Source: an uncultured Collinsella sp.
Lineage (GTDB): Bacteria > Actinomycetota > Coriobacteriia > Coriobacteriales > Coriobacteriaceae
Direction: 5' to 3'
NCBI GenBank assembly: GCA_958421655.1
Contig: CATZMG010000057.1
Location: forward strand, 1-14,416
Length of the DNA stretch: 14,416 nt
Made by a program: the position numbers and the translations under genes. Below the pieces are notes generated by a model, which was given only the letters and a program-made list of their open reading frames with translations, did not search any database and was not told the origin of the DNA. This document shows positions 1 to 7,482 of the stretch, one piece after another (position 1 is the stretch's first letter; each line of letters begins with the position of its first letter).

Positions 1-27
1 CGGGTAGCCAAGTTGGTTGGCTACCCG
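1..27. terminator. Strong hairpin downstream of the surface protein gene
   Basis: A perfect 11-bp stem (CGGGTAGCCAA with TTGGCTACCCG) closes a 5-nt loop, 35 nt past the stop codon of the minus-strand surface protein gene. A T-rich run follows on the plus strand (31-42). The minus-strand tail lies outside the window, so it is either a bidirectional terminator or one for a plus-strand gene to the left. Confidence 0.6.
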
Positions 28-61
28 GGTCTTTTGGTTTGTCGATTTGTTCGACTGGCTG

Positions 62-3000
62 CTAGTGGGTTTTGCGGCGTTTGATCAGCATGATGAGGGC
101 CATCACTACGAGCGTTGCTCCCGCTGCTGCTGCGGTGGCGACTAGGGCGAATGTTTGGTCGCCGGTGTTTGCGAGGTTCTTCGCTGTGGTCGTAGTCTTG
201 ACCTTGGTGTCGGTCTTAGCTCCGTTGTCGGACTTGGGCTTGTCCGGGTTCGTCGGGGTCTCAGGAGTCTCGGGGTCCTTTGAGCCTTCGGAATCGGTTG
301 GGCCGGCGGTGTTTACCAGCGTATGGTCCAGGAACTTCTTGGCGCCCGCACTTGCCTGTGAGAACAGGCGGCGCGTGCGGATCGGGGTGGCGTTCACCGT
401 TGTGGGCGCTGTCTCCTCGGCCTCGATATTCACGAGCGTCGTGCCGGTGTCGAGGCCCACGTCGTTGTATCCCACGTGGCAGTAATACTGCGCACCGTCA
501 TCGTCTGCGGTCAGGTCAATCTCGAGCTTTGAGGCCGTTCCAGCCGCGAGGTTGCCATCGGCACCCACGAGCTTAAACTCTGTCTCGCCGCGGCCCTTGC
601 GGTACCACATATAGGTCGGTGCCAGCCCTGTTTCGCTATCGTCGGCACCGAGTTGCTTCACATGGCCAATCGCCGAGAGCGTCAGGTGGCTTCCCGCCGT
701 GCGCTCAACCGAAGAGTCGTATCCAAGATCCGACCCCTCCGCAGCATCCGCCGCAGGTCCGCTCACGGTCATCGTCATGCCATCGGGCATGGTCTTGACC
801 GTGATGATTGCCGAGCGAATACCTGTTTCGGTCGTGGATCCATTCTTAACGGCGGCGATGGCGAATCGATACTCCGTATTGGGCTGCAGCCCATCCCACT
901 TGAGCGAGGTCTGCGTGTTGTCGGCAATCTTCCAGCTATTGACGACCGCATCCGCCGCATTGCTCTGCAGCATGCCCACGCCGTAGCTAAAGCCACTCTT
1001 GTTTGCGAGTACATCGTCCCAGCTAAACGTAACGCTGGTCGAATCGACGGCGTTTGCCGTAAAGCCCGTCACGGCCGGCGCGTCGGGCATCTCGACGTCC
1101 TTAACGTCATAGCCCACGATCCAGAACTGGTCGGTGTCCTTGGTGCCGAGCTTGTCGCCCGAGTCTGCCTCGAACTTGTCGACATCCACCGCGTTGACGC
1201 CCAGACGCCACACAAAACCGTACTTGCCCTGCGCGGCCTCGGGCAGGTTGTCGACGGTGCCGCCGTATTCGGTCGATTCACTCGAGGAGTTACCCGTAGT
1301 AAAGCCGGCGTTGGCACCAAAGCACAGGCCGCCAAACAACTCGTGCTTTGCGAGCTTCGCGCCCATGACAACGCTGCCGTTCAGCGTCAAGCCGAGCTCG
1401 AGCTCCTGCTCCTTGCCCTCCTCGACTTCGATGGTCTGCTCAATGCTCGCCCCCGACTGCGCGGCGGCGCCGTTAAACCCATCGTGCGTGTAGGCGCGCG
1501 TTACGCCAGGCTTGCCCAGGCCAAAGGAATCCCCAACGGGAGTCTCGCCGTTGAGCGTCGTTTGATAGGTTCCGGGTTCTCCCGACCGGTTGGTCAAAAA
1601 GTAGCTGAGCGGCGTCATATTGTGCTGTTTGGCAATGCGGTCATAGGCCTCGACGTTAACGACCGAGGTCTGCGCGCCGAGCGACACGGGCGCCGCCATC
1701 ACGCCCTTGCCACCAGTTTCCTCATTTTCGATCTCATACTCGTAATAGACCATCGGAATCGTGTAGAGCACGGCCTTGTCACCCTCGCCGGCATGCGACT
1801 CATAGCTTACGCTTGCGCTGACCGTGCGCTCGCTCCGGTAGTCATAGCATCCCTCGGCGGCAAAATCGACTGAAGCATTCATCGCGACCAGGGGCGGACC
1901 GGTCTGCACCTCGACGGCAACGCCCAACTCGGCGCCAATGGTATAGCCCTGGGATGTCCCCGTGCCCTTTTCCTCTCCGTATGACGTGCCGCCCAACACC
2001 AGATAGCCGTATGCCTGCTCCAGATCCTCAACATAGGGCGCATCCTGCAGCACGGCAAGCACGCGCGGGTTGGTATAGACCTTGTAGCGGTCCTTGTACG
2101 TGATCTTGACGCTGTCGTTGTCGACATCGGGCAGCGCGAGCGAGATAAATGTGCCGTAGGTAGTGCCGCGACGGTTGCTCTCGCTAATCACCTGCTCCTC
2201 GCCGCGGCGCACCTTTCCGTTCTCGTCGAGCGAAAAATGCGAGGCGGTCATCCAATAGTAGTCATCGTTCTTGCGCAGGTCCTCGTCGCGGTGCTTGCCC
2301 ACCACAGCGATAAAGCTCTCGTTATAGCGGTCCGAACCCGAGACGCTGCCCGCCTTGACGTCGCTGATCCACACCTGCTCTATACCCTTGTGGTCATGCT
2401 TGTTGCTGCTGTTGTATTGCTGACCGCTCATGCTCATGGTTCCGACCATGGACCCCAAGCCCTGAGCCCCGCTCTGTGCCGTGTTGCAGGCAAAGTCGCG
2501 GAACACATCGCCGCCCACGAGCACCTCGTCGACCGCCAGCTGCTCGGACAGGCCGTCAAGGTTGGCAGTGGCAAGGGCAATAGGCGCCAAGGTGCACGGA
2601 TAGCGCTTATCCTGAGCGCTATCCTTCCATGCGCTGTTGGGCACATGCATCAGCCCATAGGAGGCGAGGAGCCCGTCTCTGTATTCCTTGCAATCGGAAA
2701 GCTTGAACTCGCCAGACTCCGAGTCAAAATACGCGTAGCGGTACAGCGCGCCGTACAGCCCCTTGCTGCCGTCAGAAGCGCCGTAATCAAAAGCGCTGCG
2801 TTGCCAGTCATAGCCCGCAAGAATAAGACCCGTGACGGTTTCACCCGTCTTCTTTCCTTCTTCATCGTAGGCGGCAAACGTGCCGAATGTCGCATTCGCA
2901 GCGACCATGGTCTTGCCGTTCGCGGAGAGGGAGATTGCGCCCGCGTCGCCCAGAGCATCGACATGGACGAGCGCACCCTTGGATGCATCCCACGAAAACA

Positions 3001-4150
3001 GCTCGCAATGCGTCGACTTATCAATATTCTTCTTGCCGTAGGGTGCCGAGACCACGATGGCGAGGTCATCGCAAAAATCGCGATCGAGGTCGCCGGCCGC
3101 TAGCGAAACGACAGGAGCTGACTGAAGCTGCGTCCAGGAGTCGTTCCCGCCCTTGTTGTGCGTGGTGTAGTCCGCGGCGTTACCGGCATCGATCTTGACG
3201 ACGCTTTGCTTCCAGTTGCCGCCCTCCAAGTCATACATGTCGACTACAGCCTTGCGCACGCCGTTCTCGTCGACATAGCAGCCCGCGTAGACAAAAAGCT
3301 CGTCGACGCCGTCGCCATCGACATCGCCCGCCTCGACATCAAAGACGGCGTCGTGCTCTTGCAGGTAACCGGCATCCAGGTACTTAAAACGGCCTTCGTA
3401 CATCATATTAGTGTTGACCGTCACCGGCAGGTGTGTGTCGAGAGTGCGCGTACGCCCGTTGCTAAACGAGTAGAGGACCAGCTCAACCTTTCCGGCGTAT
3501 GACTTGCCGTCAATCGTCGTGGAGGAACTGTCGCCGTAGGCACGGAGCTCGGCAACGCGGCTCTTTTTGCCCGTGCTGGCGTCGCTGCAGAACTCAACAC
3601 TCGTGGCGTGAATGCCCGAGAAACCGTTGTTGTCGTTGGCGAGTACTGTTGAGGACTCATTGTTGCTTAGGTACGACCAGGTGCCGCCACCGTAGTCGCT
3701 ATGCTTGTAGAGATCGCTGTTCGTATCGAAGTTGTTGACGTTTTGCCAGAACTTTGCGGCGCCCCACACACTTCCATAGCCATCGGTGAGTTTGCTGCTG
3801 CCGCCAATGTCACCGCGCTCGACGTTCTCGAGCTTGTCGCGCAGAGTGTAGCGATTGCCATGGCTACCGTTAGCTGCCATATAGACCTCGCTGCGCGTGG
3901 CAAACGTCGTGGGGGTATCAGTGGAATAGGGGCCAACGGTATCGGCCGGAATGTCCTCGCTCGTGCCCAGACCCAGGGCTTGATAATCCTGCTCGGTCAT
4001 ATCGGTGATTGCGGGCGCGTCTGCCGCCTGGGCAACCTGGGGCGTGGCCGTGAAGCAGGCGACGCTCGTGGCGATCAACGCAGCAAGCGCCGCCGTCCCA
4101 ACAAGCGGGATTTTCGACAGCCTACGGATACGGGGGTGTGGAACGTACAT
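62..4150 (-). CDS. Large sortase-anchored surface protein with FG-GAP-like, Fn3-like and Ig-like regions
   Basis: A secreted, wall-anchored protein of 1362 residues; its ligand is unknown. The ATG at 4150 is preferred over an upstream in-frame ATG at 4186 because GAGG lies 6 nt before it, and it opens a normal signal peptide: basic RIRR, a hydrophobic core, and AQA near residue 42 as cleavage site. Calcium-loop-like motifs (AGDVDGDGVDELFVY near residue 275, AAGDLDRDFCDDLAIV about 70 residues later) resemble FG-GAP/VCBS propeller repeats. A fibronectin III-like domain covers about 1020-1120 and an Ig-like domain ending in AQYYCHVGY covers about 1150-1240. A Pro/Lys/Thr-rich wall spanner leads to LANTGD (1326-1331), a membrane helix and KRRKTH, which is a variant LPxTG sortase signal. 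The segment of about 400-1000 is not recognised. An adhesin role is inferred. No sortase gene lies in the window. Confidence 0.85.
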   Translation of the reverse strand: MYVPHPRIRRLSKIPLVGTAALAALIATSVACFTATPQVAQAADAPAITDMTEQDYQALGLGTSEDIPADTVGPYSTDTPTTFATRSEVYMAANGSHGNRYTLRDKLENVERGDIGGSSKLTDGYGSVWGAAKFWQNVNNFDTNSDLYKHSDYGGGTWSYLSNNESSTVLANDNNGFSGIHATSVEFCSDASTGKKSRVAELRAYGDSSSTTIDGKSYAGKVELVLYSFSNGRTRTLDTHLPVTVNTNMMYEGRFKYLDAGYLQEHDAVFDVEAGDVDGDGVDELFVYAGCYVDENGVRKAVVDMYDLEGGNWKQSVVKIDAGNAADYTTHNKGGNDSWTQLQSAPVVSLAAGDLDRDFCDDLAIVVSAPYGKKNIDKSTHCELFSWDASKGALVHVDALGDAGAISLSANGKTMVAANATFGTFAAYDEEGKKTGETVTGLILAGYDWQRSAFDYGASDGSKGLYGALYRYAYFDSESGEFKLSDCKEYRDGLLASYGLMHVPNSAWKDSAQDKRYPCTLAPIALATANLDGLSEQLAVDEVLVGGDVFRDFACNTAQSGAQGLGSMVGTMSMSGQQYNSSNKHDHKGIEQVWISDVKAGSVSGSDRYNESFIAVVGKHRDEDLRKNDDYYWMTASHFSLDENGKVRRGEEQVISESNRRGTTYGTFISLALPDVDNDSVKITYKDRYKVYTNPRVLAVLQDAPYVEDLEQAYGYLVLGGTSYGEEKGTGTSQGYTIGAELGVAVEVQTGPPLVAMNASVDFAAEGCYDYRSERTVSASVSYESHAGEGDKAVLYTIPMVYYEYEIENEETGGKGVMAAPVSLGAQTSVVNVEAYDRIAKQHNMTPLSYFLTNRSGEPGTYQTTLNGETPVGDSFGLGKPGVTRAYTHDGFNGAAAQSGASIEQTIEVEEGKEQELELGLTLNGSVVMGAKLAKHELFGGLCFGANAGFTTGNSSSESTEYGGTVDNLPEAAQGKYGFVWRLGVNAVDVDKFEADSGDKLGTKDTDQFWIVGYDVKDVEMPDAPAVTGFTANAVDSTSVTFSWDDVLANKSGFSYGVGMLQSNAADAVVNSWKIADNTQTSLKWDGLQPNTEYRFAIAAVKNGSTTETGIRSAIITVKTMPDGMTMTVSGPAADAAEGSDLGYDSSVERTAGSHLTLSAIGHVKQLGADDSETGLAPTYMWYRKGRGETEFKLVGADGNLAAGTASKLEIDLTADDDGAQYYCHVGYNDVGLDTGTTLVNIEAEETAPTTVNATPIRTRRLFSQASAGAKKFLDHTLVNTAGPTDSEGSKDPETPETPTNPDKPKSDNGAKTDTKVKTTTTAKNLANTGDQTFALVATAAAAGATLVVMALIMLIKRRKTH

Positions 4151-4219
4151 GAGGGACCTCGCTTTATTCGAGTGGAGTGGACTCATTTTTGCAAATGATA
4201 CATCCGATGCCCGATATCA

Positions 4220-4254
4220 CGTGTCTCATTTTCGCCAACGGCGTGTCTCATTTT
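4220..4254. repeat. 13-bp direct repeat upstream of the surface protein gene
   Basis: CGTGTCTCATTTT occurs at 4220-4232 and 4242-4254, exactly 22 bp apart. A shorter CTCATTTT copy lies at 4182-4189. On the minus strand they read AAAATGAGACACG and lie 70-105 bp before the start of the surface protein gene. The two-helical-turn spacing fits a protein binding site, but they may be degraded members of the adjacent repeat array. Confidence 0.5.
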
Positions 4255-4271
4255 TAGAATCCGAGATGCCG

Positions 4272-4740
4272 CGGAAATCTTATCCCAGCTCAAAGGCCAT
4301 TTCTGGGATGTATTTTCCGTCGAGTGCCTCATCGGGAAACTGCATCCCATTTCAAGCGTCGATTCTGGGACGCACTTTCCCCTTAGACCCTCAACCGGAA
4401 ACCGCATCCCACTTTGAGCGCAAATTCCGGGATGCATTTTCCGCTTGAGCCTCATTGGGAAACGGCGTCCCACTTTGAGGGCTGATTGTGGGATGCATTT
4501 TCCGGTTTTGCTCTCATTGGGAAAATGCATCCCGTTTCTTGACCGAATAATGGGACGCAATTTCCCATTGGAGCGCCTTTGGGAAAGCGTGTCCCACTTC
4601 GACCGCCCAGAGTGGGATGCACTTTCCGCAAAGCACCTCAACGGGAAACTACGTCCCATTCCAAAGGCAAATTCCGGGACGCATTTTTCGAAAGCCTGCC
4701 CATCCGGAAAGCCCGTCCCACTTTGGACGCATCCGGGCAC
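4272..4740. repeat. Array of eight 61/62-bp imperfect palindromic units
   Basis: The left arm (G/C)GGAAA starts at 4272, 4334, 4396, 4457, 4519, 4581, 4643 and 4705, giving spacings of 62, 62, 61, 62, 62, 62 and 62 bp. Each full unit reads roughly GGGAAA, 2 nt, GCATCCCA, a variable 15-nt middle, then TGGGATGCA, 1 nt, TTTCCG, so the two arms are near reverse complements. The linker often contains CTCA. The last unit has lost its right arm. Arms are conserved while loops and linkers vary. A 185-codon minus-strand frame crosses the array (4183-4740), but 62 is not a multiple of three and the repeat passes through all frames, so it is probably non-coding. It fills most of the gap upstream of the surface protein gene. 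Confidence 0.85.
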
Positions 4741-4775
4741 GGAACCATCGACCTATCAGGCCTCCCATCAATAAA

Positions 4776-4912
4776 GAGGCGTCCCCCCGGACGGCGGGGC
4801 ACGAAGTTCATCGCGAGTTCCGCACGCAAAGAAGGCCACTTAATGTGGCCTTCGTCTTGCGCAGGACTGTAGAGCAGGGAACTTCGTGCCCCGACGCCCG
4901 GGAGGACGTTTC
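4776..4912. repeat. 137-bp long imperfect hairpin element
   Basis: A perfect 15-bp inverted repeat (cggggcacgaagttc at 4795-4809, gaacttcgtgccccg at 4879-4893) is extended outward by 4781-4794 pairing with 4894-4907 at 11 of 14 positions. At the centre is a second stem, GAAGGCCAC (4831-4839) with GTGGCCTTC (4845-4853), flanked by CGCAA/TTGCG. The parts between are unpaired or weakly paired. It could be a palindromic intergenic repeat, a small non-autonomous element or a structured RNA. No target duplication is evident. Confidence 0.75.
4831..4853 (-). terminator. Probable terminator of the flavodoxin-like gene
   Basis: A 9-bp GC-rich stem with a 5-nt loop lies about 98 nt after the stop codon of the minus-strand flavodoxin-like gene. 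On that strand it is followed only by TTT, so the U-tract is short. It is the centre of the longer palindrome at 4776-4912. Confidence 0.45.
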
Positions 4913-4950
4913 ATTTAGAAAGATGGACCGACCGCCGTCAGCGATGGGAG

Positions 4951-5502
4951 CTACTCCCCCAGCACGGCCTTCTTGGCCGCCGCCGCCATATGGTCCAGAT
5001 CTTCCTTGGTGGGGTGATCCTTTGCGGCAACCCAGTTGTCGAGCAGCATTCTAAAGCGGGCGTTGTCGGGATCTTGCTCGAGCATGGCCTCGTAGCGCTG
5101 TTTGACCGCGGGACCCATCTTGCCCTGGCACATCGCCCAGCCCACCAGCTCGGCATCATCGGCCAAATTGGAGGTCACGCGATCGATAATCTGCTGGTAA
5201 TAGCTCTGATCAGCACCAAAGCCGCAGGTACCAAAGAGGAAAACGCGCTTGCCGTGCAGAGCGGAGAGCAGCGCCGCGACCGAAGGCGTGCAGGCGCCCT
5301 TGTCACACCAAAAACCGACGAGTACCGTGTCGGCCGCGCAGGCACCCTGCGCCTCGCGCGCAACTTGATCTGCATCCGCGTCGTCGCTCAGCGCGGCAGC
5401 GTGGATAAACTCGACGTCTGCAGCCTGCAGGGCACGCTTGATCGCGCCCGAAACCATCCTGGTATTACCGCTCTTGCTGTTGACCACCAAAGAGCATGTC
5501 AT
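4951..5502 (-). CDS. Flavodoxin-like protein (Flavodoxin_3 type)
   Basis: A 183-residue cytoplasmic protein, probably FMN-binding and electron-transferring. The N-terminal strand and phosphate loop read MTCSLVVNSKSGNTR, with S9-x-S-G-N-T14 matching the flavodoxin (T/S)xTGxT loop. VLVGFWCDKGACTP (60-73) and FLFGTCGFGAD (88-98) match the pattern of single-domain flavodoxin-like proteins of the Flavodoxin_3 group, as does CQGKMGPAV (125-133). The ATG at 5502 is chosen because it opens directly into the first beta strand. A GTG at 5538 would add 12 unlikely residues. Neither start has a strong Shine-Dalgarno sequence. The ABC operon ends 120 bp upstream with no clear terminator, so read-through is possible, though a candidate promoter lies between. 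The redox partner is not identifiable here. Confidence 0.8.
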   Translation of the reverse strand: MTCSLVVNSKSGNTRMVSGAIKRALQAADVEFIHAAALSDDADADQVAREAQGACAADTVLVGFWCDKGACTPSVAALLSALHGKRVFLFGTCGFGADQSYYQQIIDRVTSNLADDAELVGWAMCQGKMGPAVKQRYEAMLEQDPDNARFRMLLDNWVAAKDHPTKEDLDHMAAAAKKAVLGE

Positions 5503-5560
5503 AGTCACGTTGCTCGTTTCCCCCAAAACTAAAGCCACTAATGCAATTTATTAGATGAAT

Positions 5561-5588
5561 ATCTTAGTACTAACGTGACAGATGTAAA
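5561..5588 (-). promoter_or_regulatory. Candidate promoter and palindromic operator for the flavodoxin-like gene
   Basis: On the minus strand TTTACA (5583-5588) and TAAGAT (5561-5566) are separated by 16 bp, inside an AT-rich island. The perfect palindrome TTAGTACTAA (5564-5573) overlaps the -10 box, and an inverted repeat CTAAT/ATTAG follows at 5538-5554. No regulator is assigned. Confidence 0.4.
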
Positions 5589-5622
5589 CCACCTTCTGCC
5601 GATTGGCGACATGGGCGCCACG

Positions 5623-7482
5623 TTACTGGGCAAACTGGCTGCGGTAGAGTTCGGCGTAGAAGCCGCCTGCCGCTAGCAGCTCGTCGTGCGTGCCGCGCTC
5701 GATAATCTGGCCGTCGCGCATCACCAGAATGCAGTCGGCGTTGCGGATGGTGCTCAGGCGGTGCGCCACGACAAAGCTTGTGCGACCGGCCATGAGCTCG
5801 TCGAATGCCGCCTGCACCTGCAGCTCGGTACGCGTATCGATGCTCGACGTTGCCTCGTCCAGCAGCAGAATCGCCGGATCGGTGAGCATGACGCGCGCGA
5901 TGCACAGCAGCTGTTTTTGACCCTGGCTAAACGTGCCGCCGTCCTCGCCGATCACCGTATCGTAGCCGCCTGGCAGCTGCACGATAAACTTATGCGCATG
6001 AGCGCGCTTGGCGGCCTCGACGATCTGCTCGCGCGTGGCATCGGGGCAACCGTAAGCGATGTTTTCGGCCACCGTGCCCTCGAACAGCCAGGTGTCCTGC
6101 AGCACCATGCCAAAGGCGCGGCGCAGGCTCGCACGCGTGTAGTCACGCGAGGAGCGGCCATCGACCACGATGCGCCCGGCATCGATATCGTAAAAGCGCA
6201 GCAGCAGGTTGATGAGCGTCGTCTTGCCGCAGCCCGTGGGACCGACGAGGGCAAAGCGCATACCGGGCTTGGCCTCGATGCAGATATCCTGCAGCAGCTT
6301 GCGTTCGGGCACATAGCTAAAGTCCACATGCTCAAACGAAACCTCGCCCTTCGGGGCGGCGAGTTCAATGGCATCCACGGCATCGGGCTCTTGCTCGCGC
6401 GCATCGAGCAGCGCGAACATGCGGCGCGCCGAGGCGTACGCGGTCTGGATCTGCGTGATGACGTTCGTGACCTCGTTGAACGGTTTAGTGTACTGGTTGG
6501 CGTAGGACAGGAAAATCTGCACGCCGCCCACCGTGAGCGCCGCAGGCACGCCCGTGATCACGCCCGCGCAGCCGATTACGGCGACCATGGCATAGATGAT
6601 GTTATTGATGAAGCGCGTACCGGGGTTAGAAAGCGAACCCATAAACTGCGCGCGCTCGCCCGCCGTATAGAGATCGGCGTTGAGAACATCAAAGCGCTGT
6701 TGAGCGTGTGGGCCGTAGGCGAAGGCGTCCACGAGCTTTTGCTCACCCACATACTCCTCGATATGAGCGCCGAGTTGGCCCTGGATGCGCTGTTGAGCAG
6801 TGAAGCTCTTATTGGAAAACTTGGCGATGGCACCGGCCGCAAAGATGGAAAGCGGCGTGACGAGCACCACCACAAGCGTCATGGTCAGGTTGATGGAGAG
6901 CATAAACGCGAGCGTGCCCACGATGGTGATGACGCCGGTAAAGAGCTGCGTAAAGCCCTGCAGCAGGCCGTCACCCACCTGATCGACATCGTTGACCACG
7001 CGGCTCATGAGGTCGCCGTGGGCATGGCCGTCGATAAAGCTGAGCGGCATGCGGCTGAGCTTGTCGCTCGCCTCCACGCGCATGTCGCGCACCGTCTCGT
7101 AGGACAGACGGTTGACGCAGTAGCCCTGCAACCACTGGAAAGCCGCCGCGCCCACCACGACAATCGCGAGCTTGGTAACGAGCGGCAGCAGCACGTCAAA
7201 GTCCACCTGCCCGGCGGCAACGATGAGGTCGATGCCCTCGCCGATGAGGATGGGCGTATAGAGCTGCAAGATCACCGAGATGGCGGCGCTCGCAAACGAC
7301 GCCGTAAACGAAATGCGATGCGGACGGACGTAGCCCAGCAGGCGGCGAGTTACCGCGCCCACGGGGTAGCGCTCGGGGTCGCCGGGCTGACGCGGGCCGT
7401 CACCCAAGTCGTTGAGGTTATCGTTGCCGGACACGTTGGCCGTCATCGTGGCGACCGAACCGGAAGAAGTATACGGATTCAT
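5623..7482 (-). CDS. ABC exporter half-transporter, catalytically competent subunit
   Basis: A 619-residue membrane-bound half-transporter (type IV exporter fold, MdlB/LmrC-D-like) with an N-terminal six-helix domain (about 45-345) and a C-terminal ATPase. The ATPase motifs are complete: Walker A GPTGCGKTT (414-422), Q-loop Q462, signature FSQGQ (518-522), Walker B ILLLDE with catalytic E543, and switch His574. The ATG abuts the stop codon of the preceding gene (TAAATG). AGGAGG (complement of 7491-7496) sits 8 nt before it inside the end of that gene, so the two are translationally coupled. By analogy with TM287/288 and BmrCD this subunit supplies the hydrolysing Walker A/B half of the consensus site. 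The substrate is unknown; drugs, lipids or peptides are typical of the family. No terminator was found downstream. Confidence 0.9.
   Translation of the reverse strand: MNPYTSSGSVATMTANVSGNDNLNDLGDGPRQPGDPERYPVGAVTRRLLGYVRPHRISFTASFASAAISVILQLYTPILIGEGIDLIVAAGQVDFDVLLPLVTKLAIVVVGAAAFQWLQGYCVNRLSYETVRDMRVEASDKLSRMPLSFIDGHAHGDLMSRVVNDVDQVGDGLLQGFTQLFTGVITIVGTLAFMLSINLTMTLVVVLVTPLSIFAAGAIAKFSNKSFTAQQRIQGQLGAHIEEYVGEQKLVDAFAYGPHAQQRFDVLNADLYTAGERAQFMGSLSNPGTRFINNIIYAMVAVIGCAGVITGVPAALTVGGVQIFLSYANQYTKPFNEVTNVITQIQTAYASARRMFALLDAREQEPDAVDAIELAAPKGEVSFEHVDFSYVPERKLLQDICIEAKPGMRFALVGPTGCGKTTLINLLLRFYDIDAGRIVVDGRSSRDYTRASLRRAFGMVLQDTWLFEGTVAENIAYGCPDATREQIVEAAKRAHAHKFIVQLPGGYDTVIGEDGGTFSQGQKQLLCIARVMLTDPAILLLDEATSSIDTRTELQVQAAFDELMAGRTSFVVAHRLSTIRNADCILVMRDGQIIERGTHDELLAAGGFYAELYRSQFAQ

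Noticed and set aside
26..32. Lipoprotein reading of the surface protein signal (TSVAC)
   Set aside because: The -3 residue is not the usual Leu/Val/Ile, a better AQA signal peptidase I site follows, and the C-terminus carries a sortase anchor. Coordinates given here are residue numbers of the protein, not bases.
653..1873. Plus-strand open frame of 406 codons
   Set aside because: Antisense to the surface protein gene, which has a signal peptide, domains and an anchor; the plus frame has none.
4183..4740. Minus-strand open frame of 185 codons over the 62-bp array
   Set aside because: Its apparent peptide repeats come from the DNA repeat read in shifting frames, and it runs past the start of the surface protein gene; no Shine-Dalgarno was seen.
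4272..4740. CRISPR array
   Set aside because: There is no constant 23-47 bp repeat with unique spacers; conservation is confined to two inverted arms, and no cas gene is near.
4951..5502. BilS, the flavodoxin partner of bilirubin reductase
   Set aside because: The fold fits but no bilR-like gene is in the window and I cannot distinguish it from other flavodoxin-like proteins.
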